This document shows, piece after piece, positions 1 to 7,039 of a stretch of 7,926 nucleotides of DNA. Position 1 is the first letter of the stretch. Each line of letters opens with the position of its first letter. The notes under the pieces are model-generated. The model was given only the letters and a program-made list of their open reading frames with translations, did not search any database and was not told where the DNA came from. The stretch lies in assembly GCA_035406685.1 (NCBI GenBank), contig DAONLM010000142.1, forward strand, positions 1 to 7,926. Reading direction: 5' to 3'. Both the position numbers and the translations under genes were made by a program. The stretch is from DAONLM01 sp035406685. GTDB taxonomy: Bacteria > Spirochaetota > GWE2-31-10 > MWDO01.

Positions 1-323
1 CTGAGAAAATAAGGGTGTTTTTGCCAGAAGAGATATATAATGAGTTGAAATTAGTCCATGACCAGTTGAATTCATTTAGCATAGCAACTCTAATTAGAGA
101 GTTGCTTGAAGTATATTTTACTGGCATTGAAATTTATGGGGAAGAAAACTTTATGAATATGATACAAAAACTAAAAAATGAGATAGAGGGGTTAAGGAGA
201 AGAAAGGCTTGTGTGATGAAGGAGGAAAGAGCCCAAGATATCCCATCCTCAATAGAGACTAACGACTACTTTTTACTCAAATTCAACTTAAATTTTTGCC
301 TGAAAGAGATAAAATTTTTATAA
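1..323 (+). CDS. Ribbon-helix-helix (CopG/Arc-like) small protein, 5' end outside window
   Basis: The reading frame is open from the left edge (in-frame codons E-K-I-R precede the GTG at 15), so the gene probably starts upstream. The GTG has an AAGG directly against it with no usable ribosome-binding spacing, and the residues before it complete the predicted beta strand. The visible N-terminus fits a ribbon-helix-helix DNA-binding fold: strand KIRVFLPEE, helix EEIYNELKLVHDQLN, turn SFS, then helix IATLIRELLEVYF. The remaining roughly 65 residues form a charged, probably helical segment (around MIQKLKNEIEGLRRRK) and a short tail with no motif I recognise. Such proteins usually act as dimeric transcription factors or antitoxins; no toxin partner is visible downstream, and upstream is not available. 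The fold call rests on pattern alone. It could equally be an uncharacterised protein with an RHH-like start. Confidence 0.6.
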   Translation, partial: EKIRVFLPEEIYNELKLVHDQLNSFSIATLIRELLEVYFTGIEIYGEENFMNMIQKLKNEIEGLRRRKACVMKEERAQDIPSSIETNDYFLLKFNLNFCLKEIKFL

Positions 324-378
324 AATTAGTAATCTTTCTAAAATTCAACCATTCTATCTTTATTACTCAAGATTTACC

Positions 379-400
379 TCAGGATAATTCTGTCTTTTTA
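379..400 (+). terminator. Weak candidate intrinsic terminator after the RHH gene
   Basis: About 55 bp after the stop codon, CAGGA (380-384) can pair with TTCTG (388-392) across a TAA loop, with one G-T wobble, and TCTTTTTA follows. The five-pair stem is weak. An alternative longer pairing of TCAGG/ATAA with TTAT/CCTGA (398-409) is possible but is not followed by a T run. This is plausible only as a modest terminator. Confidence 0.3.
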
Positions 401-404
401 TCTA

Positions 405-424
405 CCTGAAAATAAAATCGCACC
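405..424 (+). repeat. 20-bp upstream element, copy 1 (CCTGAAAATAAAATCGCACC)
   Basis: This 20-mer matches the reverse complement of 7763-7782 at 19 of 20 positions (only G/A at the fourth base differs). It includes the GC-containing CGCACC end, which is uncommon in this AT-rich sequence. It ends 23 bp before the TTGACA box of the lepB promoter and points the same way relative to that promoter as copy 2 does to the Nudix promoter. It may be an operator or activator site, or a dispersed repeat; the role is inferred from placement only. Confidence 0.6.
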
Positions 425-447
425 ATAAAAAGAGCTTATTATTTTTT

Positions 448-476
448 TTGACAAAATAAAAAAAATTAGGTATAAG
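448..476 (+). promoter_or_regulatory. Sigma70-type promoter of the lepB-glnS-Omp85 operon
   Basis: A perfect -35 box TTGACA (448-453), a 17-bp spacer and a -10 box TATAAG (471-476, five of six consensus bases) stand upstream of lepB. Transcription should start near 483, giving an untranslated leader of about 56 bases. The leader ends in the Shine-Dalgarno site AAGGAG (522-527), 11 bases before the ATG at 539. A weak AATAAA/TTTATT hairpin (501-517) lies just before that site. No other good promoter is seen before the next two genes. Confidence 0.75.
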
Positions 477-538
477 TTACCATCTTAAGTAATACAATTC
501 AATAAATGGCTTTTATTTTATAAGGAGTATCAAATATT

Positions 539-2599
539 ATGTTTAAAAATATTAATTTTTTCCCGCATTCTAGAACTAAAGAAAATATCATATATTTTTA
601 TATCCCATATTTTTTAATGGTATGCTGGATAGTTACACAGATTATATCTATATTTTTTATCGGATTAAACAATCTCTTAAATATTTTTGTTATTATTTCA
701 ATATTAATAAAATTACTTATCGCTGGTTTTGGCATCTTCTTTTTTAATGAGATTTTTTTAAAACTAAGAAAAGATAAATCGTTTTATAATATATTTAAAG
801 CATTTGTGGGGTATGGCGTTGTTTTAACCTATGTATTTAATTCTCTTCCAAGAATGGTTGGAGAGTTTAATAACAATATATCTTTAAGTTTTGCAATAGT
901 TAATTATATAATAACTCTTATTGTTACTCTCTTTCCATCAATTCTTTATCTTTTCCTAAGAGATGGAAAAACAAGAATTCATTTAGGAATATATACTGAA
1001 AAAGAGATAGAGATAGAAAAAAAAGCAAAAAAGGATAAAGAGTTAAAGAAAAAAGAAAAGGCTCGAATAAGAAAAGAGAGAACTATTTTAGAAAATATAT
1101 GGTATGAATGGATTGATGTTATCATTCAGGCAATAATAATTGCCATGCTTATTCAACAATTCTTATTTCAAATGTATCAGATTCCATCAGAATCAATGGT
1201 GCCTACTTTTTTAATTAATGATAGAGTTATTGTTAACAAATTTATTTATGGTCCTCAAATACCTCTTACTGACTGGAAAATACCAAAATTAAAAGAGCCC
1301 AAAATAGGGGATATTGTCGTATTTAAAAATCCAGAAATGGACAACCCAAATTCAGAAATAAGATATAAAAATGCAATGGTAAGAATATTTCATCCATTTG
1401 TCTATATGCTTACATTATCATTAGTTGATATCGATAAAAAGAGTGATGGCTCTCCAAAAGAAAGATTTATTGTAAAAAGATTAATTGCCAAAGATAAAGA
1501 GAAGATATGTATCTTAAATGACAGGGTGTATAAAAAAACAAAAGATTCAAAATGGATACCGATGAAAGAGATCCCGGGGCAGAAAGAGTATGCAAATGTA
1601 GATATATATTATGAAAATCAGTTAAATTTAAAGAGCCAGAAAATAACTCCATATTTGAGAGAACTTTTAAATAAGGCAGAAAATATATTTGAAAAAGAGG
1701 ATATAGCACAATTAAAGTCTTTGTTTGAGAATGAGAAAAATAAGTTTATAAAGAATATTAATTCTAAAAATAAAGAAAATCTTTTAAATAAACTCGAATA
1801 TATATTAAACTCTAACTCGAATACAATAAATAGCCTAAAATTTGAGACTCTTCAAAATGAAGAAATTGTTTTTAACTTAAATAATAAGGCATTTATTAAA
1901 AGATTTTTGAATAAGGATAGATTATCTCAGGAAGAGATAAATTTTTTTGTAAATAATTTTAAAAAATCAATAGATCAATATATTATTGTTAATTATTACA
2001 ATGCCATTGCTCAACTAAAAGATTTTTTAAAAGAGGCAAAAAATAGTAATAATACCAATTTTATAAGTGAAAATATCTCTTCTCAAATAATCATTAATGA
2101 AGATGATAGCCCATATACTCAATATATGAAAAAGGCAAATCTTGTTTATAAATTATATCTTCTTTCATTATTTAATGAGATACTCGACAATTCTGATAAG
2201 ATAGAATCATATTTTGATTTTGAATTATTGAAAAAGTCTAACTTATTTAATACATTAAATAAATATCATCTTATTTCTATATATTTTGATGGATATGGAA
2301 TGCCGGGATATAACTATTTTTCTGAGATTTTCTCGTTAAGAAATTTCAGTGACTATCCAGAAGAAGATGATAAATATCTTGATAAAGAATATTTTGTCAT
2401 GGGGGACAATAGATATAACTCTCTTGATTCAAGATTTGGATATGAGACAAAAGAGATTTTAATTGACAAAGATGATAAGACATTCTTATCAAAAAAGGTA
2501 AAAACCAACTGGATGCCTCATACAATTAAAGAGAAACATCTACTTGGTAAGGCTATTGCAATATACTTTCCTTTTGATAGAATGGGATTTTTAAAATAG
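539..2599 (+). CDS. lepB: Signal peptidase I (S26 family), enlarged, five predicted membrane segments
   Basis: This membrane protease removes signal peptides from exported preproteins on the outer face of the inner membrane. The catalytic signature is intact: IPSESMVPT with the nucleophile Ser219, VKR with the general base Lys313, and GDNR (622-625) followed by NSLDSRFG. At 686 residues it is more than twice as long as E. coli LepB (about 324). Predicted membrane helices lie at about 16-43, 46-72, 84-104, 115-141 and 190-212. A highly charged Lys/Glu segment (152-183) precedes the last helix and should be cytoplasmic, which puts the catalytic domain outside. Between Lys313 and GDNR there are about 308 residues, against roughly 125 in E. 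coli; most of the excess (about 355-580) is Asn/Lys-rich and probably helical. The usual GLPGD after the catalytic Lys is replaced by IAKDKEK. It is the first gene of the operon, with AAGGAG 11 bases before the ATG. Identification is secure; the role of the insertion is unknown. Confidence 0.93.
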   Translation: MFKNINFFPHSRTKENIIYFYIPYFLMVCWIVTQIISIFFIGLNNLLNIFVIISILIKLLIAGFGIFFFNEIFLKLRKDKSFYNIFKAFVGYGVVLTYVFNSLPRMVGEFNNNISLSFAIVNYIITLIVTLFPSILYLFLRDGKTRIHLGIYTEKEIEIEKKAKKDKELKKKEKARIRKERTILENIWYEWIDVIIQAIIIAMLIQQFLFQMYQIPSESMVPTFLINDRVIVNKFIYGPQIPLTDWKIPKLKEPKIGDIVVFKNPEMDNPNSEIRYKNAMVRIFHPFVYMLTLSLVDIDKKSDGSPKERFIVKRLIAKDKEKICILNDRVYKKTKDSKWIPMKEIPGQKEYANVDIYYENQLNLKSQKITPYLRELLNKAENIFEKEDIAQLKSLFENEKNKFIKNINSKNKENLLNKLEYILNSNSNTINSLKFETLQNEEIVFNLNNKAFIKRFLNKDRLSQEEINFFVNNFKKSIDQYIIVNYYNAIAQLKDFLKEAKNSNNTNFISENISSQIIINEDDSPYTQYMKKANLVYKLYLLSLFNEILDNSDKIESYFDFELLKKSNLFNTLNKYHLISIYFDGYGMPGYNYFSEIFSLRNFSDYPEEDDKYLDKEYFVMGDNRYNSLDSRFGYETKEILIDKDDKTFLSKKVKTNWMPHTIKEKHLLGKAIAIYFPFDRMGFLK

Positions 2600-2612
2600 A
2601 GGGAGGGTTTAA

Positions 2613-4295
2613 ATGAGCGATAATAAAAATAAAGATTTTATAAGAGAGATTATAGATAAAGATCTTGAAAGTGGAAGGTTTGATCGGGTTCATACAAGAT
2701 TTCCACCAGAACCAAACGGTTATCTTCATATCGGACATGCCAAGGCGATATGTCTTAATTTTGGCATAGCAAAAGACTATAATGGTAAATGTAATTTAAG
2801 AATGGATGATACAAATCCAACAAAAGAGAGTATGGAATATGTTGAAGCAATTAAGAGAGATGTAAAGTGGCTTGGGTTTGATTGGGAAGATAGGTTATAT
2901 TTTGCATCTGATAATTATGATAAGTTATACGAGCTTGCCGTGCAATTAATAAAGATGGGAAAGGCTTATGTATGCGATCTTTCACCGGATGAGATAAGAG
3001 AATATAGAGGGACATTGACTGAACCGGGTAAAAATTCTCCATATCGGGACAGAAGTATTGAGGAAAATCTGGAACTATTTGAAAAAATGAAGAATGGAGA
3101 ATTTAAGGATGGAGAAAAAGTATTAAGAGCAAAAATAGATATGTCCTCCCCAAATCTAAATATGAGAGATCCGGTTATATATAGAATACTTAGATATGAT
3201 CATTACAGAACAGGTAATAAATGGTGTATTTATCCTATGTATGACTGGACTCATGGATTTTGTGATTCATGGGAAGGAATTACTCATTCTATATGTACTC
3301 TTGAGTTTGAGGATCATAGACCATTATATGATTGGTTTCTTGATGTTTTTAATATGCATCATCCGAGACAGATAGAATTTGCAAGATTAAACCTCACATA
3401 TACTGTTATGAGTAAGAGAAAATTATTACAACTTGTTAAAGAGGGATATGTGAATGGCTGGGATGATCCAAGAATGCCGACAATATGTGGATTAAGAAGA
3501 AGGGGATTTACCCCAGAGTCTATAAGAGATTTTTGTGCAAGAATTGGGGTATCAAAGGTGAATAGCACTATTGATTATGCCTTTTTGGAACACTGTTTAA
3601 GAGAGGATCTAAACAAAAGAGCACAGAGAGTAATGGTTGTGCTTAATCCATTAAAGGTTATTATTGATAATTATCCGGACGATCTTGTTGAATATGTTGA
3701 TGCTGAAAACAATCCAGAAGATTCATCTGCTGGTTTTAGAAAATTACCATTTTCAAAGGTAATATATATAGAAAAAGATGACTTTATGATTGATCCACCA
3801 AAAAAATATTTTAGACTCTCGCCGGGTAAAGAGATTAGATTAAAATATGCTTACTATATAAAATGCGTTGACTACAAATTAGATGAGAATGGCGAAGTTG
3901 TTGAACTTCATTGCACTTATGATCCAGAGACAAAGGGCGGTTGGTCACAGGATGGTAGAATAGTAAAAGGGACAGCCCACTGGGTTTCTGCCTCACATGG
4001 TGTTAAAGTAGAGGTAAGGCTTTATGATAAACTTTTTACAAAAGAGAATCCAGAGGAGGTCGAGGAAGGCAAAACTTTTCTTGATTATATAAATAAAGAC
4101 TCTCTCAAGATTATAAAAGATGCCATTGCTGAACCATCATTAGCAGAATGTAAACCTTATGATCTATTTCAATTTCTAAGAGTTGGATATTTTGTTGCAG
4201 ATCCAGATTATACAAAAGAGCATCCAGTATTTAATAAAAGTGTAAGTTTAAAGGATAGCTGGTCAAAAATAGCACAAAAAGAGATAGAGAAGTAA
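2613..4295 (+). CDS. glnS: Glutaminyl-tRNA synthetase (class I)
   Basis: This cytoplasmic enzyme charges tRNA-Gln directly with glutamine using ATP. The 560-residue length is close to E. coli GlnRS (about 554), and the sequence aligns by eye over its whole length. PPEPNGYLHIGHAKA carries the HIGH motif (39-42), and VMSKRK (265-270) is the KMSKS-type loop. WDDPRMPT (283-290) and GLRRRG (293-298) follow. Residues corresponding to the E. coli glutamine-pocket positions Arg30, Asp66, Tyr211 and Cys229 are kept (Arg29, Asp65, Tyr210, Cys228), so it should be a discriminating GlnRS rather than a GluRS. The C-terminal part (about 340-555) is the anticodon-binding beta-barrel pair, including VKGTAHWVSASHG (451-463). 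It lies 13 bp after lepB, with GGAGG (2602-2606) six bases before the ATG, and overlaps the next gene by one base. No truncation or missing motif is seen. Confidence 0.96.
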   Translation: MSDNKNKDFIREIIDKDLESGRFDRVHTRFPPEPNGYLHIGHAKAICLNFGIAKDYNGKCNLRMDDTNPTKESMEYVEAIKRDVKWLGFDWEDRLYFASDNYDKLYELAVQLIKMGKAYVCDLSPDEIREYRGTLTEPGKNSPYRDRSIEENLELFEKMKNGEFKDGEKVLRAKIDMSSPNLNMRDPVIYRILRYDHYRTGNKWCIYPMYDWTHGFCDSWEGITHSICTLEFEDHRPLYDWFLDVFNMHHPRQIEFARLNLTYTVMSKRKLLQLVKEGYVNGWDDPRMPTICGLRRRGFTPESIRDFCARIGVSKVNSTIDYAFLEHCLREDLNKRAQRVMVVLNPLKVIIDNYPDDLVEYVDAENNPEDSSAGFRKLPFSKVIYIEKDDFMIDPPKKYFRLSPGKEIRLKYAYYIKCVDYKLDENGEVVELHCTYDPETKGGWSQDGRIVKGTAHWVSASHGVKVEVRLYDKLFTKENPEEVEEGKTFLDYINKDSLKIIKDAIAEPSLAECKPYDLFQFLRVGYFVADPDYTKEHPVFNKSVSLKDSWSKIAQKEIEK

Positions 4296-5755
4296 TGAAG
4301 AGATTATTTTCTGTTATTTTATTTTTATTTATTATTCAATTATTAAACAGCAGTGAAATTGATAATAGCGGTGATTCTTTTGATCAGACAGAAGATATAT
4401 TTTATGATTATGTTTCTATTTCAAAAGATGAGAATATATATGATATTAAGATCGACTGGTATAAACCAGACATTCAGTATGTTAAGAATTTAAAATATAG
4501 AAACATTCTTCATACTGGTTATAAATATTTTGATGATAAAAATATTATTAAGAATAGCAATATTTTAGCATTTTTTCCTTTTGTGCTTGCTCCTATCTTT
4601 GATTATTCATTCAATAATGGTTTTGATACTGGATTTTTATTTTGTTTTGATAATATTAAAAATTTTGGTATAACTTCAGCTCTATCGTTTTCTCAAAATT
4701 GGTATGTTAATCTTTTTTTTGGTATTGAATATTATGGTTTTTTAAAAGAAAAAAGATTAAATCTTATAAATAATTTTTATTTTTATAGTTCTATTCCACA
4801 ATATTACTCAAAATTTTATTACAATACTGATGTTAATTTCTTATACAATGCATTTAATAAAATCTGGAATACCTTAAAGGTTTCATTTAATAGTCTAAAT
4901 AGTACTGGATTTTACTATATGATTGGGCTTGATTATAGAATCCCTTTTATTGAGATTAATATTCTAAGTAAACTCTTTTTATCTTATAGATACGATTATG
5001 CAATAATAATAAATGATAAAGAGAGTATTTTAAATGAGAATAATTTTTATATAAAAATATCTGAGGATATTATCTGGAATAAAACAAAAAAGAGTAAAAC
5101 TGTTCTTGAAGGCAATTATTTAAAGGCGAGTTTTGACTTTTTTGTCCCAACAAACATTGGTAAATTTAGCAGTGATTTTAGATTTAAATTTAAAATTGAG
5201 GATAGATTTTACTATAAATTTTATAAAGAGTTTTATCTTAAAATAAGAGGACTTTTTTCTATAAACTATAATATAAGTGATGATTTTTCTGGAGATCCCT
5301 ATGTAAGAGGATTTGCCACAGAAGAACTTACCGGTTTTCTCTCTTTTATTGGAAATATAGAGATATATATCCCATTGATTCACCTATCTCTTACAGATTC
5401 TGTCAATCAGGAAAAATTTAAAAAACCGGCAAGTTTTATAATGTATCTTACATTTTTTGTTGATGGTGGATTTACCATTGAAAATTTTTCTTATATTCTT
5501 GATAATAAATGGTATAGAAAAGAGCCAACATCAATAAAAAATTCTTTAACTGCGACAAATCTTGATATTCAATATATTGGTAGTAATAATTATATATTTC
5601 CAGCTCTTTCTCTTGGAGTTGGCTTAAAGGTTTATCCATATTTTCTTAGTTTTATCTTTAGGATCGATTTTGCAATGAATATGCTTAAAGCAATAATCTA
5701 TCAGAAACCAGAAGAATCATTTCAGATAGTATTTTCACTATCAGATAGTTTTTAG
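4295..5755 (+). CDS. Exported Omp85/BamA-type outer-membrane beta-barrel protein lacking POTRA domains
   Basis: A signal peptide (about 1-20, MKRLFSVILFLFIIQLLNSS) is followed by a short acidic linker and then, from about residue 88, alternating aromatic/polar strands typical of an outer-membrane barrel. The best family marker is GDPYVRGF with VRGF at 337-340, the conserved loop-6 motif of Omp85 proteins (BamA, TamA, FhaC). In the expected order come NIEIYIPL (354-361), a strand ending FFVDGG (387-392), LGVGLKVYPY (440-449), and a C-terminal FQIVFSLSDSF ending in Phe, like a BAM recognition signal. BamA has about 400 residues of POTRA repeats before its barrel; here under 70 residues separate the signal peptide from the first strand, so no POTRA fits. 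Its ATG overlaps the glnS stop (TAATG, 4293-4297), which suggests translational coupling; there is only a weak purine-rich site. The role is unknown: insertase-like, transport or structural functions are all possible. Family assignment is by motif, without a profile search. Confidence 0.72.
   Translation: MKRLFSVILFLFIIQLLNSSEIDNSGDSFDQTEDIFYDYVSISKDENIYDIKIDWYKPDIQYVKNLKYRNILHTGYKYFDDKNIIKNSNILAFFPFVLAPIFDYSFNNGFDTGFLFCFDNIKNFGITSALSFSQNWYVNLFFGIEYYGFLKEKRLNLINNFYFYSSIPQYYSKFYYNTDVNFLYNAFNKIWNTLKVSFNSLNSTGFYYMIGLDYRIPFIEINILSKLFLSYRYDYAIIINDKESILNENNFYIKISEDIIWNKTKKSKTVLEGNYLKASFDFFVPTNIGKFSSDFRFKFKIEDRFYYKFYKEFYLKIRGLFSINYNISDDFSGDPYVRGFATEELTGFLSFIGNIEIYIPLIHLSLTDSVNQEKFKKPASFIMYLTFFVDGGFTIENFSYILDNKWYRKEPTSIKNSLTATNLDIQYIGSNNYIFPALSLGVGLKVYPYFLSFIFRIDFAMNMLKAIIYQKPEESFQIVFSLSDSF
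5737..5753 (+). terminator. Weak hairpin plus T-run at the convergent gene ends
   Basis: ACTAT (5737-5741) pairs with ATAGT (5745-5749) around a CAG loop and is followed by TTTT, all inside the last codons of the Omp85 gene. The stem is only five mostly A-T pairs, so it is a weak candidate. No better terminator exists, because the two convergent stop codons touch and leave no spacer. Confidence 0.25.
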
Positions 5756-6889
5756 CTATTCAAATATTTTTTGTATATCAAATAGTATCCTTGGATCAAC
5801 GGCAATTCCATATATTCTTACTTCCCAATGTATATGAGGGCCTGTTGCAGCACCGGTTGCCCCCATTTTACCTATCTCTTCTCCTTTATGAATAAACTGG
5901 TTTTCTTGAACAGATATAGAATCAAGATGCATATAGCCAGAACATAATCCAAGCCCATGCTCTATAATGACCATATTACCAACATATTCACCATACTCTG
6001 CATATTTCACAATGCCACTGGCACAGGCATATACTGGTGTCCCTTTTAAATTAGCATAATCAAGACCTGCATGAGTATCTTTTGAATATAGTTTTCCATT
6101 ATTTAATCTCCATTCTCTTATCAATCCAAAATCACTTGTCATATACGTTATATCTTTTACCGGATATACATACCCATCTTTAAAATAGACAATTGATGGA
6201 TTTCTCTCCCATACTCTCCATCTTTTTTTTCTCTCCTCTTCAAATTTTTCTCTGTTTGCCTCTTTTAATTCTTTGGATTTTTTAGGACTGAATTTTATCA
6301 CCTGTTTATTCCATTCTTTTGGTAAAATATCTTGCTGTAGTTTTATGATAGAATATAAGTTATTCTTTGAAAATATTTTAATATCTATATCAATACTCTT
6401 TATAGGATTAAATATGCTATATGGAATAAAAAATCCATAGTAAAATTTATTATTTTTTTTAAATAAATAGTGTAATTTTGGTTTTAATTGCCAGTTTTTA
6501 TTTTCTTCATAAAAAGTGATGTTAACATCAGAGGATATATCTTTAATTATAGTAGAACTTTCAATCCTTAAAAATTGAGTTTCTCCCCATCTGTTATTAA
6601 AGAGTAGTTTATAGTTTATTTCATCGTTTTTATAGTTAGAGAATACAATTATCCCTTTTTGAAGAATAGGCTTACCTTTTTCATCGATCTCCACTATACT
6701 ATTTTCCATCAGATTGAATTTTGTCAAGCCAACTTTAAAATGTTTTTTAAATTTTTTAGTCTCAATTGATTTTATTTTATTATTTTCAGAATATGTTAAT
6801 ATTAATTCACCATTATTAAGAATCTTTATATTAGAAAAAATAAAATTTATAGTAATAAATAAATAAATAAAATTGATACTTAACTTCAT
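5756..6889 (-). CDS. Exported M23-family zinc endopeptidase (LytM/lysostaphin-type)
   Basis: This is a predicted periplasmic peptidoglycan hydrolase that cuts cross-linking peptides. I use the Met codon at 6889 (377 residues). It gives a compact signal peptide (MKLSINFIYLFITINFIFS) and has a purine-rich AAGAGAG five bases upstream. An in-frame ATG at 6913 would add eight residues but has no ribosome-binding site. Numbering from 6889, residues 20-195 form a beta-rich N-terminal region of unknown function, and 200-228 a highly charged, probably helical linker. The M23 domain spans about 239-370. All active-site residues are present: HAGLD gives zinc ligands His273 and Asp277, GYMHL gives His321, and GPHIHWEV gives His352 and zinc ligand His354. 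An active enzyme is therefore expected, rather than a degenerate EnvC/NlpD-like activator. The gene converges on the Omp85 gene and lies 150 bp downstream of the Nudix gene. I see no convincing promoter of its own, so it may be cotranscribed with that gene. Confidence 0.9.
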   Translation of the reverse strand: MKLSINFIYLFITINFIFSNIKILNNGELILTYSENNKIKSIETKKFKKHFKVGLTKFNLMENSIVEIDEKGKPILQKGIIVFSNYKNDEINYKLLFNNRWGETQFLRIESSTIIKDISSDVNITFYEENKNWQLKPKLHYLFKKNNKFYYGFFIPYSIFNPIKSIDIDIKIFSKNNLYSIIKLQQDILPKEWNKQVIKFSPKKSKELKEANREKFEEERKKRWRVWERNPSIVYFKDGYVYPVKDITYMTSDFGLIREWRLNNGKLYSKDTHAGLDYANLKGTPVYACASGIVKYAEYGEYVGNMVIIEHGLGLCSGYMHLDSISVQENQFIHKGEEIGKMGATGAATGPHIHWEVRIYGIAVDPRILFDIQKIFE

Positions 6890-7039
6890 CTTAACTCTCT
6901 TGCTAAAATACATTTTTAATTACGGCAATTAATTAAGAATATTAATAATATTTTGAATAACTTTTAAATAAAATTTTTTAATTCAAAAAATATAACTAAA
7001 CTTTTATATAATGTGGTTTAATAAAAAATATAATTATTT
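6890..7039. other. Short AT-rich spacer between the Nudix and M23 genes
   Basis: This stretch is almost pure A/T. It contains a 15-base palindrome AATATTAATAATATT (6938-6952), a small TTAATT/AATTAA hairpin around ACGGC (6916-6932) and an A/T-only inverted repeat (7024-7041). I found no -35/-10 pair with good spacing on the minus strand and no GC-containing terminator stem. Control of the M23 gene is therefore unresolved. Confidence 0.5.

Noticed and set aside
1..323. Toxin-antitoxin module built around the RHH-like protein
   Set aside because: No toxin gene follows in the 215 bp before lepB and the upstream side is not in the window, so there is no support.
506..523. Five-codon mini-ORF (MAFIL) in the lepB leader, its stop overlapping the Shine-Dalgarno site
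   Set aside because: It has no ribosome-binding site of its own and no codon bias suggesting attenuation; short ATG-to-stop runs are expected by chance.
1467..1709. 80-codon minus-strand open frame within lepB, and similar ones at 2553-2738, 2851-3042 and 3359-3568
   Set aside because: All lie antisense to well-supported lepB or glnS sequence and encode nothing recognisable.
5120..5383. 87-codon minus-strand open frame inside the Omp85 gene
   Set aside because: It overlaps the conserved VRGF region of the barrel on the opposite strand and shows no domain or ribosome-binding site.
6938..6952. Perfect 15-base palindrome AATATTAATAATATT upstream of the M23 gene
   Set aside because: It is composed only of A and T in a nearly pure A/T spacer, so chance is a sufficient explanation; no second copy supports an operator.
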